Part shown: positions 8,257 through 22,841 of the stretch, piece by piece | Numbering within the stretch: the first letter of the stretch is position 1 | How the letters are laid out: each line of letters begins with the position of its first letter | Assembly (NCBI RefSeq): GCF_932526225.1 | Contig: NC_064038.1 | Coordinates: forward strand, 2,420,001-2,484,000 | DNA length: 64,000 nt | Direction: 5' to 3' | Source of the DNA: Nematostella vectensis | Lineage: Eukaryota; Cnidaria; Anthozoa; Actiniaria; Edwardsiidae | Position numbers and translations under genes: made by a program | Notes under the pieces: generated by a model | The model's input: only the letters and a program-made list of their open reading frames with translations | Database searches by the model: none | Told to the model about the DNA's origin: nothing

Positions 8257-11255
8257 ACCACGGGCAATTTTAAGCTGAATTCCTCCTTCCCCCACTCCCC
8301 CACCCCAGAAAAAAAATAATAAAAGAAAACTAAAACTAAAACAAAACCAACAGAGACCCCCTCCAGCTATTTGCTCTTAATTTTTACAGCTATTTAAAGG
8401 GGCAGTGCCATGGTAAGTGCTTTCAATAGCTCTCTGAACCTGACACAATGAAATTTAGTAAACTCTAATACTGACTTATGAGCTTTTGGTACATGTGGGG
8501 GACTTAAATTCAAAGAAAATGACCACAAACTGTCAATAAACATAGTTTCTATAAAATATTGCTTTCAATAAAATATTGCATATTATTTTAACAAGGTATT
8601 GACAGCTTTTAAAAAGGTCAACTATTTGTAGGCGATTAAAAGCCTACAATAAACACTGACATGCGCAGTACCATGACGCTGTCCCTTTAAGTCTTTCATT
8701 GCCATAACGCCCTGAGACGCCTGTAAAATATAGGCCCAACTCCAAAACGTCAAAAATGCAAACTAAACATCACCAGACCCGGATACTCATAGATTCATCC
8801 AAGGCATAGACGACCTGCAAAAGCGCATCTAAGCAATGTAATAGAATTGACTCTTTTGTCAAAATATCAACCTTAATTGCTGACCAATTCGTAATAAAAT
8901 GCTTAGACTTAGAAACATTTCTTACCAAAAAAGACACAAAATTCCGAACTACAAATAGAGACAAGCAAACACAGATCAAGTCACCAATAGATACCTTTAT
9001 TGCGCTCCGTCAGGTCCCATTTTACAGCAATCAGTCACAATAATCAATGCTAGAACCTCCATTAGAAGCGAGTCACCATTGTTAGCCTATTTTGCATGCC
9101 TGCACTGCATCATGGGAGTCTTGGAAACACCTTGACAGACAGGTGGGCAATCTCCTCCAACAGAATCATAACAGTTTTTTTTATAAGTCTCATTGCCCCG
9201 AAGCCAAACAAAACATTTCCAGGTCCAAGGAACCCAGAATAAGCCTGAAAACAATTTTCAGTCAACGGTAGGTTAGCTTAACTGGTAGTGTTGGACTTGA
9301 AATAGGGGGGGAGGTTTCTGTTTTCAGTCTGTTTTTCTTACAATGTTGCTCAAAAGTAACCAGGAGTGAAAGGGTTGAAGTGAAATACAGCTATACTTAG
9401 TCAGGGTAGACAGTATTGCGGATTTTTTCGATATTCTATGCGATTTTACAAACCTCTCCCCCTTACGTCTTTCATTGCATTTTTTTATTTTTTCAATGAA
9501 TATTTAGGCCGGTGAATAGCTTAATAAGCTCTACAAAGAAAAATAGAATCGCCAAATCGCACTTTTTTTTATTTCTATTTATTTTTGCTTTTTGCATGAT
9601 ATTAAAAAAACGGTTCCTAAAAAAAACGTTTTTCTTTCTTCGCTTGTTTGATGTCCTGTACACGATAAAAGACAATGCGCCCGTGCGTTACGATGCCACG
9701 CGCCGACATAGCGAGCCCCCAAGGGACTCAAGACGCCCAAATAGACCTGTATTTTTTTTCACCCTCTATCTCAGCGAGCTGTGCGTGGCGTAACCGTATT
9801 ACAGGCCTGGGATCCTGGTTATTGTCCTCCCCATTAATGCGCGGGTTGGAATACCTTGCAAGAGTGTTGTACAGCATATTCGCCGGAAATATCGGTGCTT
9901 GGGGCTATCGGGTTCTTTACAGCCTTCCGTAAAAGCCTTGTGCTGCCATACCGATTGGGTAATCCGTATGTATGGTTTCCGTTTTGTTTTTCAGGTCGGG
10001 TTCGATCCCATGCCAATGGCATTTTTTTCTTTTTTTTTTCTATTAATTTTTTTTTATCGTAGAGCTTAACCCCTCTCACTCCTGCGTAGTTTTCGGAAAA
10101 ATAAGAAAAAAAAAAAAACAAGAAAAAAAAAACAAAAAAAAAAACAGACCATCCAAACAACCGTCTGACTTTGGGGGGAGGAGTGTTGACTGGCCCTCCC
10201 CCTCGTGAATTTTTCTCCGGATCTCCGGATCAATTCCGTAATGGCATCCATCGGAGTATGGAAATGGACCTTGAGGACACAAGCCTGGTATACATCATAC
10301 ATCTAGCAAAATGAGCTTGCTAGATTTACTGATGTCAACATTAGAAGGGGGAGGGACACTCTTTTCATACAGTACAATATTGCAGTTGTTACCTATTATT
10401 GAATAAGTGGGTAACATGTCTTTGTTTATCAAACAAGGTCTATTTCTGAGACAAGCAAATTCAAGGGAGAGCTGTTGAAATAACAGGGGAATGTTGAAGG
10501 AAAAACAATTATCTGATTAAAAAACTACTGTAGATTCCTTTGCACGAAGATAATAACAAACATAATTTTGATTGTTATTTAGGAGGAACGAGACGAGTTC
10601 TACAACATACTATGAAAAGTATGTATTACTCATCTAAATTATACAAGTAAAAAATTCTATTTAAAAAAATACTGTAAGTAATTAGGTAAATCCTAAAACA
10701 TGTATAACATGTACAACACACTAAAAACTCCATGGCTATTGACTGTTTTCTACTCACATGTTTTTACAGTATATACAATTTCATTCTGGTACATCTTGTG
10801 GTCACTGTGCCATCTTCAGGGCTACACCCAAAGCACCTGTGCACCCCATCCACCTAAGGGTGTCGGCTGCACAGGTGTTCCTGATGAAGGAGGGTAAGGA
10901 GGGCAGGAAAAGGTTCTGCGACACCTTGCTTTTTGGACCCCTATGATTCCGAGTTGAGTGTGGCCCCTGTAGATGTTGACAGGTCAACCTCACAGTAACA
11001 TGAAAGAAATGCCTAATATCTTATGCTTTACAGTGAGTGTTTTGCAGTCAAGTTGGTTTCTGTTAGTGGGTAAAAATTATTATAAATAATTGTAATCATG
11101 ACTATGGTCACACTTTACATATAGAACTGTAAATGAATAGAAAAAAAGTATATATATCCAGTCAAACTACAGAATTGCATGATAATCTTGAAAGTGTTGA
11201 ATAAAAGACTGCAAAACCAACATCTTTTGTACTAGTTGCTTAGTTGGTTGAATTG
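8257..11255 (+). repeat. Array unit 4 (2999 bp)
   Basis: MITE core at 8398-8686. Full-length form without the 323-bp module. It carries the GGGTTGG form of the GC core (at about 9843) and a 2-bp loss near 10932. Its 3' end has the TTTACAT / TATATATCC variants that recur in units 5 and 12-17. Confidence 0.95.
9675..9932 (+). other. Recurrent 85-codon frame in the GC core (doubtful coding)
   Basis: The frame begins MRPCVTMPRADIASPQ and ends GLRVLYSLP or a close variant. It is open in most units (for example 1431-1688, 24583-24840, 61660-61917), although it crosses a T-run; units with seven T have CC after it, so the length is held. It is broken or altered in units 2, 3 and 20. The opposite strand is also open for 62 codons (starting MPLAWDRTRPEKQNG). 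No known domain, no ribosomal or signal features. Coding is possible but unproven. Confidence 0.2.
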
Positions 11256-14026
11256 ACCACGGGCAATTTTAAGCTGAATTCCTCCTTCCCCCACTCCCCC
11301 ACCCCAGAAAAAAAATAATAAAAGAAAACTAAAACTAAAACAAAACCAACAGAGACCCCCTCCAGCTATTTTCTCTTATTTTTTTACAGCTATTTAAAGG
11401 GGCAGTGCCATGGTAAGTGCTTTCAATAGCTCTCTGAACCTGACACAATGAAATTTAGTAAACTCTAATACTGACTTATGAGCTTTTGGTACATGTGGGG
11501 GACTTAAATTCAAAGAAAATGACCACAAACTGTCAATAAACATAGTTTCTATAAAATATTGCTTTCAATAAAATATTGCATATTATTTTAACAAGGTATT
11601 GACAGCTTTTAAAAAGGTCAACTATTTGTAGGCGATTAAAAGCCTACAATAAACACTGACATGCGCAGTACCATGACGCTGTCCCTTTAAGTCTTTCATT
11701 GCCATAACGCCCTGAGACGCCTGTAAAATATAGGCCCAACTCCAAAACATCAAAAATGCAAACTAAACATCACCAGACCCGGATACTCATAGATTCATCC
11801 AAGGCATAGACGACCTGCAAAAGCGCATCTAAGCAATGTAATAGAATTGACTCTTTTGTCAAAATATCAACCTTAATTGCTGACCAATTCGTAATAAAAT
11901 GCTTAAACTTAGAAACATTTCTTACCAAAAAAGACACAAAATTCCGAACTACAAATAGAGACAAGCAAACACAGATCAAGTCACCAATAGATACCTTTAT
12001 TGCGCTCCGTCAGGTCCCATTTTACAGCAATCAGTCACAATAATCAATGCTAGAACCTCCATTAGAAGCGAGTCACCATTGTTAGCCTATTGCATGCCTG
12101 CACTGCATCATGGGAGTCTTGGAAACACCTTGACAGACAGGCGGGCAATCTCCTCCAACAGAATCATAACAGTTTTTTTTATAAGTCTCTTTGCCCCGAA
12201 GCCAAACAAAACATTTCCAGGTCCAAGAAACCCAGAATAAGACTGAAAACAATTTTTGAATAAGGTTGGGTAGCAAAGATGGCTCACAATGGAGAGTATG
12301 AGGCCATTCACCAGAAAATTCCTTTCTCACTTGGTGAAGCCCAGACAAGGAATTATCCCATTGAATCAACCTCAGCGTGCAAACATCCATGAGCACAGCA
12401 TTTGATATGCCCAAAAAGACTTCATGATGTCCTAAGGCACTCTCCAGATGTGAAAATGCTGTAATTTTTAAGCAAATTACAAGCAAAACTGTTATAAGCA
12501 ACAGGCTGTAGCAGTGCCGTCGCTACAAAGAAAAGGCACCGCAGTGCATTGTTGGAAAGTTCAAGGCATACCGTCTTGGGTCAGCGGTAGCTTAGCTTAA
12601 CTGGTAGTGTTGGACTTGAAATAGGGGGGGAGGTTTCTGTTTTCAGTCTGTTTTTCTTACAATGTTGCTCAAAAGTAACCAGGAGTGAAAGGGTTGAAGT
12701 GAAATACAGCTATACTTAGTCAGGGTAGACAGTATTGCGGATTTTTTCGATATTCTATGCGATTTTACAAACCTCTCCCCCTTACGTCTTTCATTGCATT
12801 TTTTATTTTTTTTAATGAATATTTAGGCCGGTGAATAGCTTAATAAGCTCTACAAAGAAAAATAGAATCGCCAAATCGCACTTTTTTTATTTCTATTTAT
12901 TTTTTGCTTTTTGCATGATATTAAAAAAACGGTTCCTTAAAAAAACGTTTTTGTTTCTTCGCTTGTTTGATGTCCTGTACACGATAAAAGACAATGCGCC
13001 CGTGCGTTACGATGCCACGCGCCGACATAGCGAGCCCCCAAGGGACTCAAGACGCCCAAATAGACCTGTATTTTTTTCCACCCTCTATCTCAGCGAGCTG
13101 TGCGTGGCGTAACCGTATTACAGGCCTGGGATCCTGGTTATTGTCCTCCCCATTAATGCGCGGGTCGCAATACCTTGCAAGAGTGTTGTACAGCATATTC
13201 GCCGGAAATATCGGTGCTTGGGGCCTTCGGGTTCTTTACAGCCTTCCGTAAAAGCTATGTGCTGCCATACCGATTGGGTAATCCGTATGTATGGTTTCCG
13301 TTTTGTTTTTCAGGTCGGGTTCGATCCCATGCCAATGGCATTTTTTTCTATTTTTTTTCTATTAATTTTTTTTTCGTAGAGCTTAACCCCTCTCACTCCT
13401 GCGTAGTTTTCGGAAAAATAAGAAGAAAAAAAAAAAGAAAAAAAAAAAAAAAAACAAAAAAAACAGACCATCCAAACAACCGTCTGACTTTGGGGGGAGG
13501 AGTGTTGACTGGCCCTCCCCCTCGTGAATTTTTCTCCGGATCTCCGGATCAATTCCGTAATGGCATCCATCGGAGTATGGAAATGGACCTGGAGGATACA
13601 AGCCTGGTATACATCATACATCTAGCAAAATGAGCTTGCTAGATTTACTGATGTCAACATTAGAAGGGGGAGGGACACTCTTTTCATACAGTACTTGCTT
13701 TTATGGACCCCTATGATTCCGAGTTGAGTGTGGCCCCTGTAGATGTTGACAGGTCAACCTCACAGCAACATGAAAGAAATGCCTAATATCTTATGCTTTA
13801 CAGTGAGTGTTTTGCAGTCAAGTTGGTTTCTGTTAGTGGGTAAAAATTATTATAAATAATTGTAATCATGACTATGGTCACACTTTACATATAGAACTGT
13901 AAATGAATTTAAAAAAAAGTATATATATCCAGTCAAACTACAGAATTGCATGATAATCTTGAAAGTGTTGAATAAAAGACTGCAAAACCAACATCTTTTG
14001 TACTAGTTGCTTAGTTGGTTGAATTG
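11256..14026 (+). repeat. Array unit 5 (2771 bp, 323-bp module plus deletion)
   Basis: MITE core at 11398-11686. Holds the 323-bp module at 12258-12580 and lacks about 550 bp at 13694/13695, where CATACAGTAC joins TTGCTTTTATGG. The deletion removes the AT-rich stretch and the exon-like block. Unit 12 has exactly the same combination. Confidence 0.95.
12258..12580. repeat. 323-bp optional module (unit 5)
   Basis: Between AACAATTTTT and TCAGCGGTAGC this unit carries 323 bp missing from most copies, which read AACAATTTTCAGTCAACGG at this spot. The module is 323 bp in all five carriers. Plus strand: an ATG in good context (AAGATGG) opens 37 codons (MAHNGEYEAIHQ). Minus strand: a frame of up to 139 codons crosses it. 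Neither is recognised. No terminal inverted repeats or clear target duplication are visible, so insertion and deletion are both possible. Confidence 0.85.
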
Positions 14027-16846
14027 ACCACGGGCAATTTTAAGCTGAATTCCTCCTTCCCCCACTCCCCCACCCCAGAAAAAAAATAATAAAAGAAAAC
14101 TAAAACTAAAACAAAACCAACAGAGACCCCCTCCAGCTATTTTCTCTTATTTTTTACAGCTATTTAAAGGGGCAGTGCCATGGTAAGTGCTTTCAATAGC
14201 TCTCTGAACCTGACACAATGAAATTTAGTAAACTCTAATACTGACTTATGAGCTTTTGGTACATGTGGGGGACTTAAATTCAAAGAAAATGACCACAAAC
14301 TGTCAATAAACATAGTTTCTATAAAATATTGCTTTCAATAAAATATTGCATATTATTTTAACAAGGTATTGACAGCTTTTAAAAAGGTCAACTATTTGTA
14401 GGCGATTAAAAGCCTACAATAAACACTGACATGCGCAGTACCATGACGCTGTCCCTTTAAGTCTTTCATTGCCATAACGCCCTGAGACGCCTGTAAAATA
14501 TAGGCCCAACTCCAAAACGTCAAAAATGCAAACTAAACATCACCAGACCCGGATACTCATAGATTCATCCAAGGCATAGACGACCTGCAAAAGCGCATCT
14601 AAGCAATGTAATAGAATTGACTCTTTTGTCAAAATATCAACCTTAATTGCTGACCAATTCGTAATAAAATGCTTAAACTTAGAAACATTTCTTACCAAAA
14701 AAGACACAAAATTCCGAACTACAAGTAGAGACAAGCAAACACAGATCAAGTCACCAATAGATACCTTTATTGCGCTCCGTCAGGTCCCATTTTACAGCAA
14801 TCAGTCACAATAATCAATGCTAGAACCTCCATTAGAAGCGAGTCACCATTGTTAGCCTATTTTGCATGCCTGCACTGCATCATCGGAGTCTTGGAAACAC
14901 CTTGACAGACAGGCGGGCAATCTCCTCCAACATGTTGCTCAAAAGTAACCAGGAGTGAAAGGGTTGAAGTGAAATACAGCTATACTTAGTCAGGGTAGAC
15001 AGTATTGCGGATTTTTTCGATATTCTATGCGATTTTACAAACCTCTCCCCCTTACGTCTTTCATTGCATTTTTTATTTTTTTTAATGAATATTTAGGCCG
15101 GTGAATAGCTTAATAAGCTCTACAAAGAAAAATAAAATCGCCAAATCGCACTTTTTTTATTTCTATTTATTTTTGCTTTTTGCATGATATTAAAAAAACG
15201 GTTCCTAAAAAAACGTTTTTCTTTCTTCGCTTGTTTGATGTCCTGTACACGATAAAAGACAATGCGCCCGTGCGTTACGATGCCACGCGCCGACATAGCG
15301 AGCCCCCAAGGGACTCAAGACGCCCAAATAGACCTGTATTTTTTTTCACCCTCTATCTCAGCGAGCTGTGCGTGGCGTAACCGTATTACAGGCCTGGGAT
15401 CCTGGTTATTGTCCTCCCCATTAATGCGCGGGTTGGAATACCTTGCAAGAGTGTTGTACAGCATATTCGCCGGAAATATCGGTGCTTGGGGCCTTCGGGT
15501 TCTTTACAGCCTTCCGTAAAAGCCTTGTGCTGCCATACCGATTGGGTAATCCGTATGTATGGTTTCCGTTTTGTTTTTCAGGTCGGGTTCGATCCCATGC
15601 CAATGGCATTTTTTTCTTTTTTTTTTCTATTATTTTTTTTTTCGTAGAGCTTAACCCCTCTCATTCCTGCGTAGTTTTCGGAAAAATAAGAAGAAAAAAA
15701 AAAAAAACAAGAAAAAAAAAAAACAAAAAAAAACAGACCATCCAAAAAACCGTCTGACTTTGGGGGGAGGAGTGTTGACTGGCCCTCCCCCTCGTGAATT
15801 TTTCTCCGGATCTCCGGATCAATTCCGTAATGGCATCCATCGGAGTATGGAAATGGACCTGGAGGATACAAGCCTGGTATACATCATACATCTAGCAAAA
15901 TGAGCTTGCTAGATTTACTGATGTCAACATTAGAAGGGGGAGGGACACTCTTTTCATACAGTACAATATTGCAGTTGTTACCTATTATTGAATAAGTGGG
16001 TAACATGTCTTTGTTTATCAAACAAGGTCTATTTCTGAGACAAGCAAATTCAAGGGAGAGCTGTTGAAAGAACAGGGGAATGTTGAAGGAAAAACAATTA
16101 TCTGATTAAAAAAACTACTGTAGATTCCTTTGCACGAAGATAATAACAAACATAATTTTGATTGTTATTTAGGAGAAACGAGACGAGTTCTACAACATAC
16201 TATGAAAAGTATGTATTACTCATCTAAATTATACAAGTAAAAAATTCTATTTAAAAAAATACTGTAAGTAATTAGGTAAATCCTAAAACATGTATAACAT
16301 GTACAACACACTAAAAACTCCATGGCTATTGACTGTTTTCTACTCACATGTTTTTACAGTATATACAATTTCATTCTGGTACATCTTGTGGTCACTGTGC
16401 CATCTTCAGGGCTACACCCAAAGCACCTGTGCACCCCATCCACCTAAGGGTGTCGGCTGCAAAGGTGTTCCTGATGAAGGAGGGTAAGGAGGGAAGGAAA
16501 AGGTTCTGCGACACCTTGCTTTTATGGACCCCTATGATTCCGAGTTGAGTGTGGCCCCTGTAGATGTTGACAGGTCAACCTCACAGCCACATGAAAGAAA
16601 TGCCTAATATCTTATGCTTTACAGTGAGTGTTTTGCAGTCAAGTTGGTTTCTGTTAGTGGGTAAAAATTATTATAAATAATTGTAATCATGACTATGGTC
16701 ACACTGTACATATAGAACTGTAAATGAATAGAAAAAAAGTATATATTTCCAGTCAAACTACAGAATTGCATGATAACCTTGAAAGTATTGAATAAAAGAC
16801 TGCAAAACCAACATCTTTTGTACTAGTTGCTTAGTTGGTTGAATTG
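14027..16846 (+). repeat. Array unit 6 (2820 bp, internal deletion)
   Basis: MITE core at 14168-14456. About 180 bp are missing at about 14932, where CTCCTCCAACA joins TGTTGCTC; this removes the tRNA-like SINE head and the G-run. The rest of the unit is of standard form. Confidence 0.95.
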
Positions 16847-19800
16847 ACCACGGGCAATTTTAAGCTGAATTCCTCCTTCCCCCACTCCCCCACCCCAGAA
16901 AAAAAATAATAAAAGAAAACTAAAACTAAAACAAAACCAACAGAGACCCCCTCCAGCTATTTTCTCTTATTTTTTTTACAGCTATTTAAAGGGGCAGTGC
17001 CATGGTAAGTGCTTTCAATAGCTCTCTGAACCTGACACAATGAAATTTAGTAAACTCTAATACTGACTTATGAGCTTTTGGTACATGTGGGGGACTTAAA
17101 TTCAAAGAAAATGACCACAAACTGTCAATAAACATAGTTTCTATAAAATATTGCTTTCAATAAAATATTGCATATTATTTTAACAAGGTATTGACAGCTT
17201 TTAAAAAGGTCAACTATTTGTAGGCGATTAAAAGCCTACAATAAACACTGACATGCGCAGTACCATGACGCTGTCCCTTTAAGTCTTTCATTGCCATAAC
17301 TCCCTGAGACGCCTGTATAATATAGGCCCAACTCCAAAACGTCAAAAATGCAAACTAAACATCACCAGACCCGGATACTCATAGATTCATCCAAGGCATA
17401 GACGACCTGCAAAAGCGCATCTAAGCAATGTAATAGAATTGACTCTTTTGTCAAAATATCAACCTTAACTGCTGACCAATTCGTAATAAAATGCTTAAAC
17501 TTAGAAACATTTCTTACCAAAAAAAAAAAACAAAATTCCGAACTACAAATAGAGACAAGCAAACACAGATCAAGTCACCAATAGATACCTTTATTGCGCT
17601 CCGTCAGGTCCCATTTTACAGCAATCAGTCACAATAATCAATGCTAGAATCTCCATTAGAAGCGAGTCACCATTGTTAGCCTATTTTGCATGCCTGCACT
17701 GCATCATGGGAGTCTTGGAAACACCTTGACAGAAAGGCGGGCAATCTCCTACAACAGAATCATAACAGTTTTTTTATAAGTCTCTTTGCCCCGAAGCCAA
17801 ACAAAACATTTCCAGGTCCAAGAAACCCAGAATAAACCTGAAAACAATTTTCAGTCAACGGTAGCTTAGCTTAACTGGTAGTGTTGGACTTGAAATAGGG
17901 GGGAGGTTTCTGTTTTCAGTCTGTTTTTCTTACAATGTTGCTCAAAAGTAACCAGGAGTGAAAGGGTTGAAGTGAAATACAGCTATACTTAGTCAGGGTA
18001 GACAGTATTGCGGATTTTTTCGATATTCTATGCGATTTTACAAACCTCTCCCCCTTACGTCTTTCATTGCATTTTTTATTTTTTTTAATGAATATTTAGG
18101 CCGGTGAATAGCTTAATAAGCTCTACAAAGAAAAAAAGAATCGCCAAATCGCACTTTTTTTATTTCTATTTATTTTTTGCTTTTTGCATGATATTAAAAA
18201 AACGGTTCCTTAAAAAACGTTTTTGTTTATTTGCTTGTTTGATGTCCTGTACACGATAAAAGACAATGCGCCCGTGCGTTACGATGCCACGCGCCGACAT
18301 AGCGAGCCCCCAAGGGACTCAAGACGCCCAAATAGACCTGTATTTTTTTCCACCCTCTATCTCAGCGAGCTGTGCGTGGCGTAACCGTATTACAGGCCTG
18401 GGATCCTGGTTATTGTCCTCCCCATTAATGCGCGGGTCGGAATACCTTGCAAGAGTGTTGTACAGCATATTCGCCGGAAATATCGGTGCTTGGGGCCTTC
18501 AAGTTCTTTACAGCCTTCCGTAAAAGCCTTGTGCTGCCATACCGATTGGGTAATCCGTATGTATGGTTTCCGTTTTGTTTTTCAGGTCGGGTTCGATCCC
18601 ATGCCAATGGCATTTTTTTCTTTTTTTTTTTCTATTAATTTTTTTTTTTCGTAGAGCTTAACCCCTCTCACTCCTGCGTAGTTTTCGGAAAAATAAGAAA
18701 AAAAAAAAAAAACAAGAAAAAACAAAAAAAACAAAAAAAAACAGACCATCCAAACAACCGTCTGACTTTGGGGGGAGGAGTGTTGACTGGCCCTCCCCCT
18801 CGTGAATTTTTCTCCGGATCTCCGGATCAATTCCGTAATGGCATCCATCGGAGTATGGAAATGGACCTGGAGGATACAAGCCTGGTATACATCATACATC
18901 TAGCAAAATGAGCTTGCTAGATTTACTGATGTCAACATTAGAAGGGGGAGGGACACTCTTTTCATACAGTACAATATTGCAGTTGTTACCTATTATTGAA
19001 TAAGTGGGTAACATGTCTTTGTTTATCAAACAAGGTCTATTTCTGAGACAAGCAAATTCAAGGGAGAGCTGTTGAAATAACAGGGGAATGTTGAAGGAAA
19101 AACAATTATCTGATTAAAAAACTACTGTAGATTCCTTTGCACGAAGATAATAACAAACATAATTTTGATTGTTATTTAGGAGGAACGAGACGAGTTCTAC
19201 AACATACTATGAAAAGTATGTATTACTCATCTAAATTATACAAGTAAAAAATTCTATTTAAAAAAATACTGTAAGTAATTAGGTAAATCCTAAAACATGT
19301 ATAACATGTACAACACACTAAAAACTCCATGGCTATTGACTGTTTTCTACTCAAATGTTTTTACAGTATATACAATTTCATTCTGGTACATCTTGTGGTC
19401 ACTGTGCCATCTTCAGGGCTACACCCAAAGCACCTGTGCACCCCATCCACCTAAGGGTGTCGGCTGCACAGGTGTTCCTGATGAAGGAGGGTAAGGAGGG
19501 CAGGAAAAGGTTCTGCGACACCTTGCTTTTATGGACCCCTATGATTCCGAGTTGAGTGTGGTCCCTGTAGATGTTGACAGGTCAACCTCACAGCCACATA
19601 AAAGAAATGCCTAATATCTTATGCTTTACAGTGAGTGTTTTGCAGTCAAGTTGGTTTCTGTTAGTGGGTAAAAATTATTATAAATAATTGTAATCATGAC
19701 TATGGTCACACTGTACATATAGAACTGTAAATGAATAGAAGAAAAGTATATATTTCCAGTCAAACTACAGAATTGCATGATAACCTTGAAAGTATTGAAT

Positions 19801-19853
19801 AAAAGACTGCAAAACCAACATCTTTTGTACTAGTTGCTTAGTTGGTTGAATTG
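16847..19853 (+). repeat. Array unit 7 (3007 bp)
   Basis: MITE core at 16990-17278. The stretch that reads AAAAAAGACACAAAA in most units is a pure A-run here (17519-17530), as in units 8-10. GC core of the GGGTCGG type with the T7CC form of the T-run. G-run of only 6. Confidence 0.95.
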
Positions 19854-22841
19854 ACCACGGGCAATTTAAAGCTGAATTCCTCTTTCCCCCACTCCCACAC
19901 CCCAGAAAAAAAATAATAAAAGAAAACTAAAACTAAAACAAAACCAACAGAGACCCCCTCCAGCTATTTTCTCTTATTTGTTACAGCTATTTAAAGGGGC
20001 AGTGCCATGGTAAGTGCTTTCAATAGATCTCTGAACCTGACACAATGAAATTTAGTAAACTCTAATACTGACTTATGAGCTTTTGGTACATGTGGGGGAC
20101 TTAAATTCAAAGAAAATGACCACAAACTGTCAATAAACATAGTTTCTATAAAATATTGCTTTCAATAAAATATTGCATATTATTTTAACAAGGTATTGAC
20201 AGCTTTTAAAAAGGTCAACTATTTGTAGGCGATTAAAAGCCTACAATAAACACTGACATGCGCAGTACCATGACGCTGTCCCTTTAAGTCTTTCATTGCC
20301 ATAACGCCCTGAGACGCCTGTAAAATATAGGCCCAACTCCAAAACGTCAAAAATGCAAACTAAACATCACCAGACCCGGATACTCATAGATTCATCCAAG
20401 GCATAGACGACCTGCAACAGCGCATCTAAGCAATGTAATAGAATTGACTCTTTTGTCAAAATATCAACCTTAACTGCTGACCAATTCGTAATAAAATGCT
20501 TAAACTTAGAAACATTTCTTACCAAAAAAAAAAAAAAATTCCGAACTACAAATAGAGACAAGCAAACACAGATCAAGTCACCAATAGATACCTTTATTGC
20601 GCTCCGTCAGGTCCCATTTTACAGCAATCAGTCACAATAATCAATGCTAGAACCTCCATTAGAAGCGAGTCACCATTGTTAGCCTATTTTGCATGCCTGC
20701 ACTGCATCATGGGAGTCTTGGAAACACCTTGACAGAAAGGCGGGCAATCTCCTACAACAGAATCATAACAGTTTTTTTATAAGTCTCTTTGCCCCGAAGC
20801 CAAACAAAACATTTCCAGGTCCAAGAAACCCAGAATAAGCCTGAAAACAATTTTCAGTCAACGGTAGCTTAGCTTAACTGGTAGTGTTGGACTTGAAATA
20901 GGGGGGAGGTTTCTGTTTTCAGTCTGTTTTTCTTACAATGTTGCTCAAAAGTAACCAGGAGTGAAAGGGTTGAAGTGAAATACAGCTATACTTAGTCAGG
21001 GTAGACAGTATTGCGGATTTTTTCGATATTCTATGCGATTTTACAAACCTCTCCCCCTTACGTCTTTCATTGCATTTTTTATTTTTTTTAATGAATATTT
21101 AGGCCGGTGAATAGCTTAATAAGCTCTACAAAGAAAAATAGAATCGCCAAATCGCACTTTTTTTATTTCTATTTATTTTTTGCTTTTTGCATGATATTAA
21201 AAAAACGGTTCCTTAAAAAACGTTTTTGTTTCTTCGCTTGTTTGATGTCCTGTACACGATAAAAGACAATGCGCCCGTGCGTTACGATGCCACGCGCCGA
21301 CATAGCGAGCCCCCAAGGGACTCAAGACGCCCAAATAGACCTGTATTTTTTTCCACCCTCTATCTCAGCGAGCTGTGCGTGGCGTAACCGTATTACAGGC
21401 CTGGGATCCTGGTTATTGTCCTCCCCATTAATGCGCGGGTCGGAATACCTTGCAAGAGTGTTGTACAGCATATTCGCCGGAAATATCGGTGCTTGGGGCC
21501 TTCGAGTTCTTTACAGCCTTCCGTAAAAGCCTTGTGCTGCCATACCGATTGGGTAATCCGTATGTATGGTTTCCGTTTTGTTTTTCAGGTCGGGTTCGAT
21601 CCCATGCCAATGGCATTTTTTTCTTTTTTTTTTCTATTAATTTTTTTTTCGTAGAGCTTAACCCCTCTCACTCCTGCGTAGTTTTCGGAAAAATAAGAAG
21701 AAAAAAAAACAAGAAAAAACAAAAAAAAACAGACCATCCAAACAACCGTCTGACTTTGGGGGGAGGAGTGTTGACTGGCCCTCCCCCTCGTGAATTTTTC
21801 TCCGGATCTCCGGATCAATTCCGTAATGGCATCCATCGGAGTATGGAAATGGACCTGGAGGATACAAGCCTGGTATACATCATACATCTAGCAAAATGAG
21901 CTTGCTAGATTTACTGATGTCAACATTAGAAGGGGGAGGGACACTCTTTTCATACAGTACAATATTGCAGTTGTTACCTATTATTGAATAAGTGGGTAAC
22001 ATGTCTTTGTTTATCAAACAAGGTCTATTTCTGAGACAAGCAAATTCAAGGGAGAGCTGTTGAAATAACAGGGGAATGTTGAAGGAAAAACAATTATCTG
22101 ATTAAAAAACTACTGTAGATTCCTTTGCACGAAGATAATAACAAACATAATTTTGATTGTTATTTAGGAGGAACGAGACGAGTTCTACAACATACTATGA
22201 AAAGTATGTATTACTCATCTAAATTATACAAGTAAAAAATTCTATTTAAAAAAATACTGTAAGTAATTAGGTAAATCCTAAAACATGTATAACATGTACA
22301 ACACACTAAAAACTCCATGGCTATTGACTGTTTTCTACTCAAATGTTTTTACAGTATATACAATTTCATTCTGGTACATCTTGTGGTCACTGTGCCATCT
22401 TCAGGGCTACACCCAAAGCACCTGTGCACCCCATCCACCTAAGGGTGTCGGCTGCACAGGTGTTCCTGATGAAGGAGGGTAAGGAGGGCAGGAAAAGGTT
22501 CTGCGACACCTTGCTTTTATGGACCCCTATGATTCCGAGTTGAGTGTGGTCCCTGTAGATGTTGACAGGTCAACCTCACAGCCACATAAAAGAAATGCCT
22601 AATATCTTATGCTTTACAGTGAGTGTTTTGCAGTCAAGTTGGTTTCTGTTAGTGGGTAAAAATTATTATAAATAATTGTAATCATGACTATGGTCACACT
22701 GTACATATAGAACTGTAAATGAATAGAAGAAAAGTATATATTTCCAGTCAAACTACAGAATTGCATGATAACCTTGAAAGTATTGAATAAAAGACTGCAA
22801 AACCAACATCTTTTGTACTAGTTGCTTAGTTGGTTGAATTG
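19854..22841 (+). repeat. Array unit 8 (2988 bp)
   Basis: MITE core at 19995-20283. Closest to unit 7, with the A-run variant at 20524-20537. First unit with the leader variant CAATTTAAAGC (19862), which continues through units 9-12 and 14-18. Carries CTTCGAGTTC at about 21499, a variant otherwise seen in full only in unit 16. Confidence 0.95.
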
